Positions 14,904-20,882 of a stretch of 23,489 bases of DNA are shown here, piece by piece. The notes beneath the pieces are model-generated. The model was not told where the DNA came from. It did no database searches and worked only from the letters and a program-made list of their open reading frames with translations. The stretch is taken from positions 1 through 23,489 of the forward strand of contig SFIL01000026.1 of assembly GCA_004556205.1 (NCBI GenBank). The letters run 5' to 3'. Every line of letters begins with the position of its first letter. Position 1 is the stretch's first letter. This DNA comes from Clostridiales bacterium. GTDB taxonomy: Bacteria; Bacillota; Clostridia; Oscillospirales; Oscillospiraceae. Both the position numbers and the translations under genes were made by a program.

Positions 14904-16565
14904 ATGAAACGATTGATCCGAACGCTCAGCGGAGTGCTTTGTGTCCTTCTGCTTATGACCATAATCCTTGGACCGGTATCCGCAGAGGGCACTGCCGATT
15001 TTTCAGATGTATCGGAGCACGACTGGTTCTATGAAGATGTCTGCTTTGTCGCAGAAAACGGCATCCTGAAAGGCACAGGTGCGACGACCTTCTCTCCCGA
15101 GGCGGAGATTACCCGCGCGATGGCAGTCACGGCACTGCACCGTCTCGCCGGAACCCCCAGAGCAGAGGGTAAAGCGCCCTTTGAGGATGTCGCTGCAACG
15201 GACTATTTTTATGACGCCGTGCTGTGGGCAAAGGACGCGGGTATCATCAACGGCGACTCGGCAACGACCTTCTCTCCGCAACTTTCGGTTACCAGAGAAC
15301 AGTTCGCCTGCATGCTGTATAATTATACCACCGAGTATCTCGGCATCGGCGCAACAGGCAGCAAGGATTTGACGGAATATACTGACGCCAACACCATCAG
15401 CGACTATGCGGCAGATGCCATGCGTTGGGTCTGCGGCAACGAGATTCTGCGCGGCAACACCGCAACGACGCTTGCTCCGCAGGACACCGCCACCCGTGCG
15501 GAGATAGCGGCCCTTTTGCACCGCTTTATGAGCTTCCTTGACCGAACCCACCGTGACGGTCTGCGCATTGTTTGCATGGCACCGTCGATGGTTGAATGCG
15601 TCTATGCCCTCGGCTACGGCGACTGCATCGTCGGCTGGTCCGCCTACACGGACTATCCCGTAGCAGCGACCGAAACCGGCGGCTATCAGCCCTATCAGTT
15701 CTATTACAACACCGACACGCAGGATTTTGACGTGGATTATGAGCTGGGCAGAAAGCCCGGCGCGGACGGCGAATACAAGGAAGTTGCAACTGTTTCTAAA
15801 TTCTACGACTACAATCAAGCGATCCTCGACGGGCTGCAGCCAACTCTGGTGCTCTGCGAGGGCAGTGAGCAAGAGCCTTGGGTAGAGACGCTAACCGCAC
15901 AGGGCTACCCCACCTATTGCTGGACGCCCGAGAGCATCGACGAGATCTATGACATGATGATCGAGATCGGCGCACTGCTTGGCGCGGAAGACTACGCCAG
16001 AGAGCTGGTCGCCGGCTACTATCAGAGAATTGACGAAATTACGAGCGTCACGAAGGATCTTGTGCAAATTCGTACCTACTTTGAAATCGCACATCAGTCC
16101 GACTACGGCGAGTGGGGCAAATTCGGTCCCTATACCGAGGGCGGCAACACCCCGTTTGATGAGATGATCAAAATTGCTGGCGGCGAGAACCTGTTCCATG
16201 ACGGAGAGGGTTACATGAACCTCTACGCCATCTACGGAGAGGACGCATTCGCGGAAATTGTTAAGCGGAATCCGCAGGTCATCATGACTCCCTACTGGCC
16301 CGGCGCCTATGACTTTGAGGTCACTTCGCTGTACGAGATCATGACACGCCCCGGCTTCAACGAGACCGAGGCAGTGCAGACGGGCAGAGTTACATATTAT
16401 GACTCAAGCCTTATGAAGCGCTTCGGGCCGAGAACAATCACCGCCATCGAAAAGCTGGCATATTTGCTACATCCGTATTATTTTGAGAATCCCCAAAACA
16501 GCGTCTCGCCTTGGGAATTGGGGAAGATCGATGTCGCTGAGCCGGCACCCGCGCCGCTGCCTTAA
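14904..16565 (+). CDS. SLH-domain protein fused to a BtuF/FepB-type substrate-binding domain
   Basis: 553-residue secreted protein. The signal peptide is residues 1-27 (cleavage near VSA-EG). Three S-layer homology domains follow at about 32-85, 92-142 and 159-208, each with the W/F-Y...I-G...TFSP...TRA pattern; SLH domains hold proteins to wall polysaccharide. From 218 to about 525 lies a helical-backbone metal/cobalamin-receptor fold (PF01497 type), opening RIVCMAPSMVECVYALGYGDCIVGW and followed by TDYP, then ILDGLQPTLVLCEGS and GNTPFDEMIKIAGGENLF. Such domains bind cobalamin, haem or siderophores and are usually lipoproteins; wall anchoring by SLH is unusual. An extra stretch of about 40 residues follows TDYP. 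The ATG at 14904 has AAGGAGGG 7 nt upstream. No permease or ATPase gene follows. The ligand is not known; the TDYP feature slightly favours a corrinoid. Confidence 0.9.
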   Translation: MKRLIRTLSGVLCVLLLMTIILGPVSAEGTADFSDVSEHDWFYEDVCFVAENGILKGTGATTFSPEAEITRAMAVTALHRLAGTPRAEGKAPFEDVAATDYFYDAVLWAKDAGIINGDSATTFSPQLSVTREQFACMLYNYTTEYLGIGATGSKDLTEYTDANTISDYAADAMRWVCGNEILRGNTATTLAPQDTATRAEIAALLHRFMSFLDRTHRDGLRIVCMAPSMVECVYALGYGDCIVGWSAYTDYPVAATETGGYQPYQFYYNTDTQDFDVDYELGRKPGADGEYKEVATVSKFYDYNQAILDGLQPTLVLCEGSEQEPWVETLTAQGYPTYCWTPESIDEIYDMMIEIGALLGAEDYARELVAGYYQRIDEITSVTKDLVQIRTYFEIAHQSDYGEWGKFGPYTEGGNTPFDEMIKIAGGENLFHDGEGYMNLYAIYGEDAFAEIVKRNPQVIMTPYWPGAYDFEVTSLYEIMTRPGFNETEAVQTGRVTYYDSSLMKRFGPRTITAIEKLAYLLHPYYFENPQNSVSPWELGKIDVAEPAPAPLP

Positions 16566-16741
16566 GCAAACGCTGAAATATCGGGTGCAGCAGACGGCGG
16601 GACCTTTGCCGATTGCTCCGGCAATTTTATCGGCGTTTACCTAATCGAATACAACTGCTATCGTTTCCGCCGGGGCAATGCACCGGCGGAAGCACGCCGT
16701 TTCACGGGCAGTGCTTTCCCCCGTGCCGACTGTGAAGGGAC
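16566..16741. other. Intergenic stretch with several small hairpins
   Basis: Between the SLH gene and the Crp promoter. It contains GCCGAT...ATCGGC around 16607-16633, CCGCCGG/CCGGCGG around 16668-16690, and CACGGG/CCCGTG around 16704-16726. None has a T-run. I see no gene and recognise no riboswitch. Confidence 0.35.
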
Positions 16742-16770
16742 TTGCTTTTTCCTCGATATCGGGGTATACT
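16742..16770 (+). promoter_or_regulatory. Sigma-A-type promoter of the Crp/Fnr gene with palindrome in the spacer
   Basis: TTGCTT (16742-16747), exactly 17 bp, TATACT (16765-16770). The spacer holds CCTCGATATCGGGG, a near-palindrome that could be an autoregulatory operator. Confidence 0.7.
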
Positions 16771-16797
16771 GTTTTTTGAAAGGAGATGAGCTGAGCA

Positions 16798-17403
16798 ATG
16801 CAGAAGCGTATTGCCGCAACTTTGCTGAACACCATTTCTGAGGAATTGCTGAAAACGGCGCAGGTTGTCTCCTTTCGGCGCGGAGAGTATATCAAACGGG
16901 CAGGTTATTCATTCCGCCACTTCTGTATTCTCGCGCAAGGCTCCGCAAAGCTGGTCTACGACGACGCGGTATCTAACCCGCTCATTTTGGAGATTTTCCA
17001 TAAGGGAGATTTCTTCGGAGAGATGGAAGCGATCGGAATGCAAACGGACAATCGCAGCATTGTTGCACTGACGGACGGTAAGCTCTATTGTTTCACAAGC
17101 GAGCAGTTTTTAGATATGTGGAGCAATCACAGCGAAGTATCACGTTACATTCTTTACATCCACTGTGAGCGTCTCCTGCGCGAGGGCAACGATAAGATCA
17201 ACGCGGCGTGTCTGTTTCTGCGGGAAAAGGTATTCCGCCTGATCCAAGAAAACCTGAATGAAGCGAATTACTTCCTTTATACCAAGGATATTTTGGCGGA
17301 GATGTCCGGCGTCTCCATACGCAGCCTGAACCGTATCCTTGCGGAGCTGAAGGGGCTGAATCTGATCCAGCTTTCCGGCGGCACGATCCGTCTCAATATC
17401 TGA
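16798..17403 (+). CDS. Crp/Fnr-family transcriptional regulator (YeiL-like)
   Basis: 201-residue DNA-binding regulator. A cyclic-nucleotide-type beta-roll spans about 20-105, with GDFFGEMEAIG at 70-80. A long dimer helix lies about 110-140, and a C-terminal winged helix-turn-helix spans about 158-200, with TKDILAEMSGVSIRSLNRILAEL as the recognition part. The cAMP-pocket residues of true Crp are not evident and there is no N-terminal Cys cluster for an iron-sulfur centre, so the signal is unknown. Overall it resembles the YeiL branch, by recollection. The ribosome site AGGAG lies 12 nt before the ATG, a little far, but an in-frame TGA just upstream excludes an earlier start. It has its own promoter. 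It may control the neighbouring binding-protein genes, but that is only positional inference. Confidence 0.9.
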   Translation: MQKRIAATLLNTISEELLKTAQVVSFRRGEYIKRAGYSFRHFCILAQGSAKLVYDDAVSNPLILEIFHKGDFFGEMEAIGMQTDNRSIVALTDGKLYCFTSEQFLDMWSNHSEVSRYILYIHCERLLREGNDKINAACLFLREKVFRLIQENLNEANYFLYTKDILAEMSGVSIRSLNRILAELKGLNLIQLSGGTIRLNI

Positions 17404-17559
17404 AAGATTTCCGGTTCGAGCCGCAGATACAGGCGGCGGATGCTTTTGCCGCACGGCACCGTTTCCATACCCCCGCTCATAATTTTACGAGATTTCTACA
17501 CTGTAAATTATCGGATTATGCTGTAATCCGTGCAAGGCAGCACAAAAAGGGACTGCTAA

Positions 17560-17645
17560 AAAAGTGGCTCCATGTCAATAGTTGGGGTAGCGACAGGGAA
17601 TGAATCATCGCAAGTCGTTTCGGAGCGGAAACTCCGAGACGACTT
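17560..17645 (+). mobile_element. Possible insertion-sequence end remnant (ISL3-like), no transposase
   Basis: GTGGCTCCATGTCAATAGTTG (split: GTGGCTCC, ATGTCAATAGTTG) followed by GGGTAGCG resembles ISL3-family left ends as I recall them. A 14-bp stem with one mismatch follows (17612-17625 with 17632-17645). No transposase coding is seen. The rest of the 17404-17711 gap holds small hairpins (for example CGGATTA/TAATCCG near 17511) and no gene. Confidence 0.3.
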
Positions 17646-17711
17646 TATGTATGGCAAAAGAGAATTCTGTTTCTGAAATTACGGAAGCTTCGCATTCCAA
17701 AGCAGACCCGT

Positions 17712-17770
17712 TTTATAGCAATCACCAATTAAAATGTGCTTTGCACATTTTAATTGGTGATTGCTATAAA
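17712..17770. repeat. 59-bp palindrome with perfect 28-bp arms
   Basis: Arms 17712-17739 and 17743-17770 are perfect complements around a 3-nt TTT centre (AAA on the other strand). It is AT-rich unlike the surroundings and begins directly after the stop of the leftward DUF421 gene at 17771. It could end transcription from both sides, though the stem is far longer than a normal terminator; a mobile-repeat origin is as likely. Confidence 0.9.
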
Positions 17771-18445
17771 TCACTGCATGCGAAAAAGCAAGAGCTTGTG
17801 ATCGGTGTCGCACAGGCCGAGAAAAACCTCCTTTGCACTGTGGAACCCCTGTTCCTCCAACTGCTTTTGGAGCCATTTGCTGTCAAGGCCCATGCGCTTC
17901 AGGTTTTCCCCCATGACCCTGCCGTCCATAATCACCTCCGCGCTGATCGTCTCCTGTTTGGGGGTAATATGATTGTCGGCGGGCGTCATGGGGCGCTTGT
18001 CACTGACGGGGAGAATGGCAAGCTTGCCGTTGTATTCAAAGACCGCAGTTTGAATGTCGCTTAAATTAAAATATCCTGCCTCCCTGCACATCACCATGAA
18101 TTCGCTCAGATCCAGCTTGGCCTTTTTCATGTTTTCGCGGTAGAGCTTTCCGTCATGCATGACCACGGTCGGCGTGCCGTTGATATACTTCCGAAGCCGC
18201 GGGCATTTGCTTGTAATGACGCTGAAGCCAAAGGTAACGCCGCCATAGATCACCATTGCGATCAGCGGCTTCCACGGCTGCTCCAGCTCTGTGGCAAGCT
18301 CAGCGGCAATAGAGCCGATGGTGATGCCCGCGATATAATCAAACAGATCCATTTGGGCGATCTGCTTGTGTCCCATAATCTTAGCAAGCAGAAATAATAC
18401 AATAACGGACAGCAGCGATGTCAGGATAACATAAAGAATACTCAT
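17771..18445 (-). CDS. DUF421/YetF-family membrane protein
   Basis: 224-residue protein with three N-terminal helices (about 3-22, 36-53, 58-77). The conserved stretch runs LLAKIMGHKQIAQMDLFDYI, then AGITIGSIAAE. The cytoplasmic YetF C-terminal part contains GTPTVVMHDGKLYRENMKKAKLDLSEFM and ETISAEVIMDGRVMGENL. The biochemical function of the family is unsettled; in some Bacillus spores a DUF421 protein of the spoVA-2mob element alters inner-membrane properties and heat resistance. The ATG at 18445 has GGAGG about 7 nt upstream. The gene is divergent from the DUF6774 gene across a 98-bp gap, and a weak sigma-F/G-like promoter can be drawn there. Its stop runs straight into the long palindrome. 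Confidence 0.92.
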   Translation of the reverse strand: MSILYVILTSLLSVIVLFLLAKIMGHKQIAQMDLFDYIAGITIGSIAAELATELEQPWKPLIAMVIYGGVTFGFSVITSKCPRLRKYINGTPTVVMHDGKLYRENMKKAKLDLSEFMVMCREAGYFNLSDIQTAVFEYNGKLAILPVSDKRPMTPADNHITPKQETISAEVIMDGRVMGENLKRMGLDSKWLQKQLEEQGFHSAKEVFLGLCDTDHKLLLFRMQ

Positions 18446-18543
18446 CTGATTCCTCCGGACGTTTTTCTGTTAATATCCCCGAATCTTCAGGATCAATTCG
18501 CCAAAGGAAAACTATATCATATGCTATGATGAGGTGAATCGAA

Positions 18544-18717
18544 ATGAATCCATGTGAATTGACAGCGGCGATCACCGCGCTTGCCAATATGCTTGCAAGT
18601 AACCTGACAGTCAATGAGCTGACCATGCTCGGCACGGTGCTTACTCAGCTCGGAGATACGCTCACAACCATTGCAACCCAAAAGAGTCTTTGCGACAGCA
18701 AAGACTCAGCGTGTTGA
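18544..18717 (+). CDS. DUF6774 small protein with a repeat-derived C terminus
   Basis: 57-residue protein opening MNPCELTAAITALANMLASN and continuing VLTQLGDTLTTIATQKSLC, the characteristic pattern of the short DUF6774 proteins found widely in Clostridia; the function is unknown. It would form about two amphipathic helices with Cys4 and Cys50 conserved in the family as I recall it. The ATG at 18544 has GAGGTGA about 8 nt upstream. Residues after Cys50 (DSKDSAC) are coded by a 10-bp perfect inverted repeat (18684-18693 with 18698-18707) and by the left end of the MITE-like element, so the original C terminus has probably been replaced. Confidence 0.8.
   Translation: MNPCELTAAITALANMLASNLTVNELTMLGTVLTQLGDTLTTIATQKSLCDSKDSAC
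18684..18707. repeat. Inverted repeat at the 3' end of the DUF6774 gene
   Basis: GAGTCTTTGC, GACA, GCAAAGACTC: perfect 10-bp arms. The same word GAGTCTTTGC recurs at 18880-18889, beyond the far end of the MITE-like element. Confidence 0.8.
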
Positions 18718-18884
18718 AAAAGTCTCTCGTGTCATTCCGAGGAGGCGAAGCCGACGTGGGAATCTAATGGGAAAAAAGTTTCGTATTCGCCGAAAAGAAT
18801 ACCAAAAAAGAGGATTCTGCGAGATTTCCACGCCCCCTGCGGGGCCTCGCAATGACAAGACTATGGTTTTTGACAGACTGAGTC
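18703..18884. repeat. MITE-like element, about 182 bp, with 40-bp imperfect terminal inverted repeats
   Basis: The left end GACTCAGcgTGTtgAAAAA...TGTCATTccGAGG matches the complement of the right end GACTCAGtcTGTcaAAAAC...TGTCATTgcGAGG. There is no coding capacity. A partial relative lies at 7091-7155 and a short one at 5458-5492. A hairpin (18876-18885 with 18893-18902) follows its right end. Confidence 0.75.
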
Positions 18885-18945
18885 TTTGCAACAGACTCAG
18901 TCACACATAGGAGTCCGCCGACGGCACCGCGTTCACCGATCGTAA

Positions 18946-19104
18946 CTATAGGATCTGCTGCAGCCTTTCCAAGGCTGTATCGTCATACAGCCTGTATCCG
19001 GACCTTGTGTATTTTTGAGGTTTCAAGAGTCCTATGCTGTCATAATACTGAAGAGCGCGTATACTCACTCCCGTTAGCTTGCTGACCTCATTTACTGTCA
19101 TCAT
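18946..19104 (-). pseudogene. Truncated MerR-family regulator (N-terminal DNA-binding part only)
   Basis: 52 residues remain, opening MMTVNEVSKLTGVSIRALQYY and continuing DSIGLLKPQKYTRSGYRLYDD, then ALERLQQIL and a TAG. This is a complete MerR winged helix-turn-helix. The dimerisation coiled coil and effector domain that normally follow LQQIL are missing, and no frame beyond the stop resumes them. The start at 19104 has GGAGG 8 nt upstream. Its promoter at 19131-19161 looks intact. Loss of the 3' part next to the MITE-like element suggests a rearrangement. A short peptide of this kind could still bind DNA, but MerR proteins need the missing helix to dimerise, so it is probably inactive. Confidence 0.85.
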
Positions 19105-19130
19105 TGGCATTTCCTCCTCGCGATATAAAT

Positions 19131-19161
19131 ACTCTACACTATTACGTAACGTAGGAGTCAA
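19131..19161 (-). promoter_or_regulatory. MerR-type promoter with 19-bp spacer and dyad operator
   Basis: Minus strand TTGACT (19156-19161), 19-bp spacer, TAGAGT (19131-19136). A 21-bp dyad with four mismatched positions (19138-19158, core TACGTAACGTA) fills the spacer. The over-long spacer is the hallmark of MerR-activated promoters. Confidence 0.8.
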
Positions 19162-19211
19162 TAGTTTTTTTCATTTTTTTGGATTCAATATAAGGCAGTA
19201 TGCTAATTTCC

Positions 19212-19309
19212 AAGGAAGCTCTGAATAAATCCGCAAGAGCGGCGAGAGATTTTGCCGCAAACTGAGGCTTGAGAACCGCAGGAACACTCTGTGTATTGCA
19301 AGGTTTTCG
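19212..19309 (-). repeat. Second, partial copy of the 13354-13517 repeat
   Basis: Inverted relative to the first copy and about 75-80% alike by eye over 100 bp, sharing TTTGCGGCAAAATCTC and CTCTTGCGGATTTAT. The other end of the element is not recognisable. The following stretch to about 19600 has no gene I can support; it holds TGTCCAATT twice (near 19343 and 19365) and a CACGATTA/TAATCGTG hairpin. Confidence 0.7.
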
Positions 19310-19601
19310 AACCGATATGGTGTATTTCCATTATACATCTTCTGTCCAATTTGTACCCCCTCCGTGTCCAATTCATTCTTAGGAGTTACAATTTGAGCAC
19401 TAATCCCGTGTCAACTGAGGACAAAGAAAGTTAGTATTTTCAAGGCTTTTCGGTCCTTCGGAGTCAATCCGTGTAAGCCAAAATAAAGCAAAATAAAGCC
19501 AGATAAACGCACGATTATTAGAGAATTCTTAGATTTTTCTAATCGTGGGGATTGGTGCATTTGCCCTTCGTCCCATACCCAAATCCGTACCTGAATAGGG
19601 T

Positions 19602-19735
19602 TCACCCTATAGAATTTTTCGTCTGACCGGCACTTTTCTGCTTCATGCCGGGCGTTGCGTGGGTATAAGCGCCAAGGTTAAAAAGGCAGTGGTGTGTCCG
19701 GGATTCTCCCGAGCCGTCTTGATGTCATTCCCTGC
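19602..19735 (-). pseudogene. Tyrosine recombinase (phage/ICE-type integrase) C-terminal fragment, frameshifted
   Basis: One minus frame reads NDIKTARENPGHTTAFLT, which matches the conserved end of tyrosine integrases (typically DIKTVQENLGHATAAFTL). After an apparent one-base loss near 19676 the neighbouring frame continues GAYTHATPGMKQKSAGQ, matching the segment with the catalytic Tyr (VYTHAT..MK). The catalytic His (GH) and Tyr are both recognisable but in different frames. The rest of the gene is absent. It marks an old integrated element whose body has gone. Confidence 0.65.
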
Positions 19736-19756
19736 CCGGAGGCTGTTGACCGCGTA

Positions 19757-19765
19757 TGGTATAAT
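19757..19765 (+). promoter_or_regulatory. Extended -10 promoter of the LytTR gene
   Basis: TGG followed by perfect TATAAT (19760-19765). No -35 at the right distance is seen. The leader to the ATG at 19823 is about 50 nt. Confidence 0.55.
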
Positions 19766-19822
19766 ACAGGTGAAAAGCAGACGAACGCACGGACAATCAA
19801 ATGATAATCGGAGGTGCCGGAT

Positions 19823-20614
19823 ATGCCGGAATTGAATCACATTACCATCCGTTCGGACAACAGGGACATCGTGCTCAATATCAGCACGGTTCTCTACGTT
19901 CTGATGAAAAAGAATTATGCCGAGATACACACATTCAGCGGGAAGCGCTACAAGACAAGGGTCACACTAAATGATCTCGAGAAGACTCTGGGCGACAGCT
20001 TTCTCAAGGTGAGCCGCGGCTGTCTGGTGGCGGTGATGGCGATACACGACATCACCAATGTCATCGAGTTGACCAACGGGGAGTTTTTGCCCTATTCCGT
20101 ACGGAACAGGAGTGCGATTGTTGCCCAATTTCAGACAAAGCAGAAGCTGATCATCAGCCGCTTCAGCGAGGGAAGTATCCCCGAGGAAGAAGATGCCTAT
20201 CGCGCCCACTACCGGTGCTTCGATGATCTGCCTGTCGCTTTTGCGGACATCGAAATGGTATTCAACGACGAGCGCCGGGCAGTGGACTGGATCTTCCGTT
20301 ACGGCAATCAGGCTCTGGCCTTTCTGGAAAAGGTGACTTTGGATCGGCTGATCGGCAGCACGTTCAGCAGTCTGTTCCCCGACATGGATGACAAGTGGCT
20401 TCGGGCATATGAACAGGCGGCGCTTTACGGCGCGACACTGGAGGTCATTGATTACAGTCCGGAGATCGACACCTATCTGCGGGTGATCTGCTTTCCTACA
20501 TTTCGGGGGCACTGCGGCTGCATTCTGTCCGATGTTTCGCAGATCCACTATCTCCGAACCAGCACCGATTCCCCCGAAGCGATGATTCGCTATTTCGGGA
20601 AGCTGCTGGAGTGA
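19823..20614 (+). CDS. LytTR DNA-binding protein with C-terminal PAS-like domain
   Basis: 263-residue regulator. Residues 5-105 form a LytTR domain (ITIRSDNRDIVLNISTVLYV, then FLKVSRGCLVAVMAIHDI and FLPYSVRNRSAIVAQF), which binds DNA as pairs of direct repeats. Residues about 128-240 resemble a PAS sensor fold (CFDDLPVAFADIEM, FRYGNQALAFLEK, LIGSTFSSLFPD, GHCGCILSDV). There is no receiver domain and no membrane segment, so it would not be driven by a standard histidine kinase; a ligand bound by the PAS part is more likely. The usual order is receiver or sensor first and LytTR last, so this arrangement is reversed. The ATG at 19823 has GGAGG 8 nt upstream. It lies directly upstream of the large surface protein gene. 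Confidence 0.85.
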   Translation: MPELNHITIRSDNRDIVLNISTVLYVLMKKNYAEIHTFSGKRYKTRVTLNDLEKTLGDSFLKVSRGCLVAVMAIHDITNVIELTNGEFLPYSVRNRSAIVAQFQTKQKLIISRFSEGSIPEEEDAYRAHYRCFDDLPVAFADIEMVFNDERRAVDWIFRYGNQALAFLEKVTLDRLIGSTFSSLFPDMDDKWLRAYEQAALYGATLEVIDYSPEIDTYLRVICFPTFRGHCGCILSDVSQIHYLRTSTDSPEAMIRYFGKLLE

Positions 20615-20646
20615 AACCAAGGAGCCTCTGAAAAAGGCAAAAAGAT

Positions 20647-20729
20647 GCCGCATACAGATGCGAAATTCGTCTGACCCCATGTGCCGAAGGAACGTACGGT
20701 GGGACGAATTGCAATGTATGCGGCCTTTT
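20647..20729 (+). ncRNA. Structured RNA or complex terminator after the LytTR gene
   Basis: Outer stem 20647-20656 with 20715-20724 (10 bp, perfect); internal bulge; second stem 20664-20671 with 20703-20710 (8 bp, perfect); a 31-nt apical region that can fold further (CCG...CGG); then CTTTT. It is too elaborate for a plain terminator but well placed to be one. The flank AAGGAGCCTCTGAAAAAGGC resembles the end of the repeat at 13354. No known RNA family is recognised. Confidence 0.5.
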
Positions 20730-20735
20730 AAATAA

Positions 20736-20764
20736 TTCATCCCATTTTTATGCAACTTATCCCA
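20736..20764 (+). promoter_or_regulatory. Direct repeat, candidate LytTR operator
   Basis: TTCATCCCA (20736-20744) and CTTATCCCA (20756-20764): 7 of 9 identical, 20 bp from start to start, ending 6 bp before the -35 of the surface-protein promoter. LytTR proteins such as AgrA bind paired 9-bp direct repeats about two helical turns apart just upstream of the -35. Confidence 0.5.
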
Positions 20765-20770
20765 CCTACC

Positions 20771-20799
20771 TTGATTTTTTATTCGATATGTATTATTAT
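20771..20799 (+). promoter_or_regulatory. Sigma-A-type promoter of the surface-protein gene
   Basis: TTGATT (20771-20776), 17-bp spacer, TATTAT (20794-20799), leaving a leader of about 77 nt before the ATG at 20883. Confidence 0.75.
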
Positions 20800-20882
20800 A
20801 GCAGGTATAAATACTTCTATGCCGAATTGCCTGTGTCGGCGGCATGGCTAGGCGCAGCGGTATCAAACAAAGGAGGAAAACT

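Noticed and set aside
17600..18064. 154-codon rightward frame across the palindrome and the DUF421 gene
   Set aside because: Its second half is antisense to the well-supported DUF421 gene and its first half reads through a hairpin and a palindrome.
18684..18902. CRISPR-like repeat cluster
   Set aside because: The repeated words are inverted, not direct, with no regular spacers.
19171..19371. 66-codon leftward frame in the repeat region
   Set aside because: Lies on the second copy of the dispersed repeat; such frames are repeat-derived, not genes.
19411..19605. 64-codon leftward frame
   Set aside because: No ribosome site or domain seen; it follows the integrase fragment and is probably part of the old element's edge.
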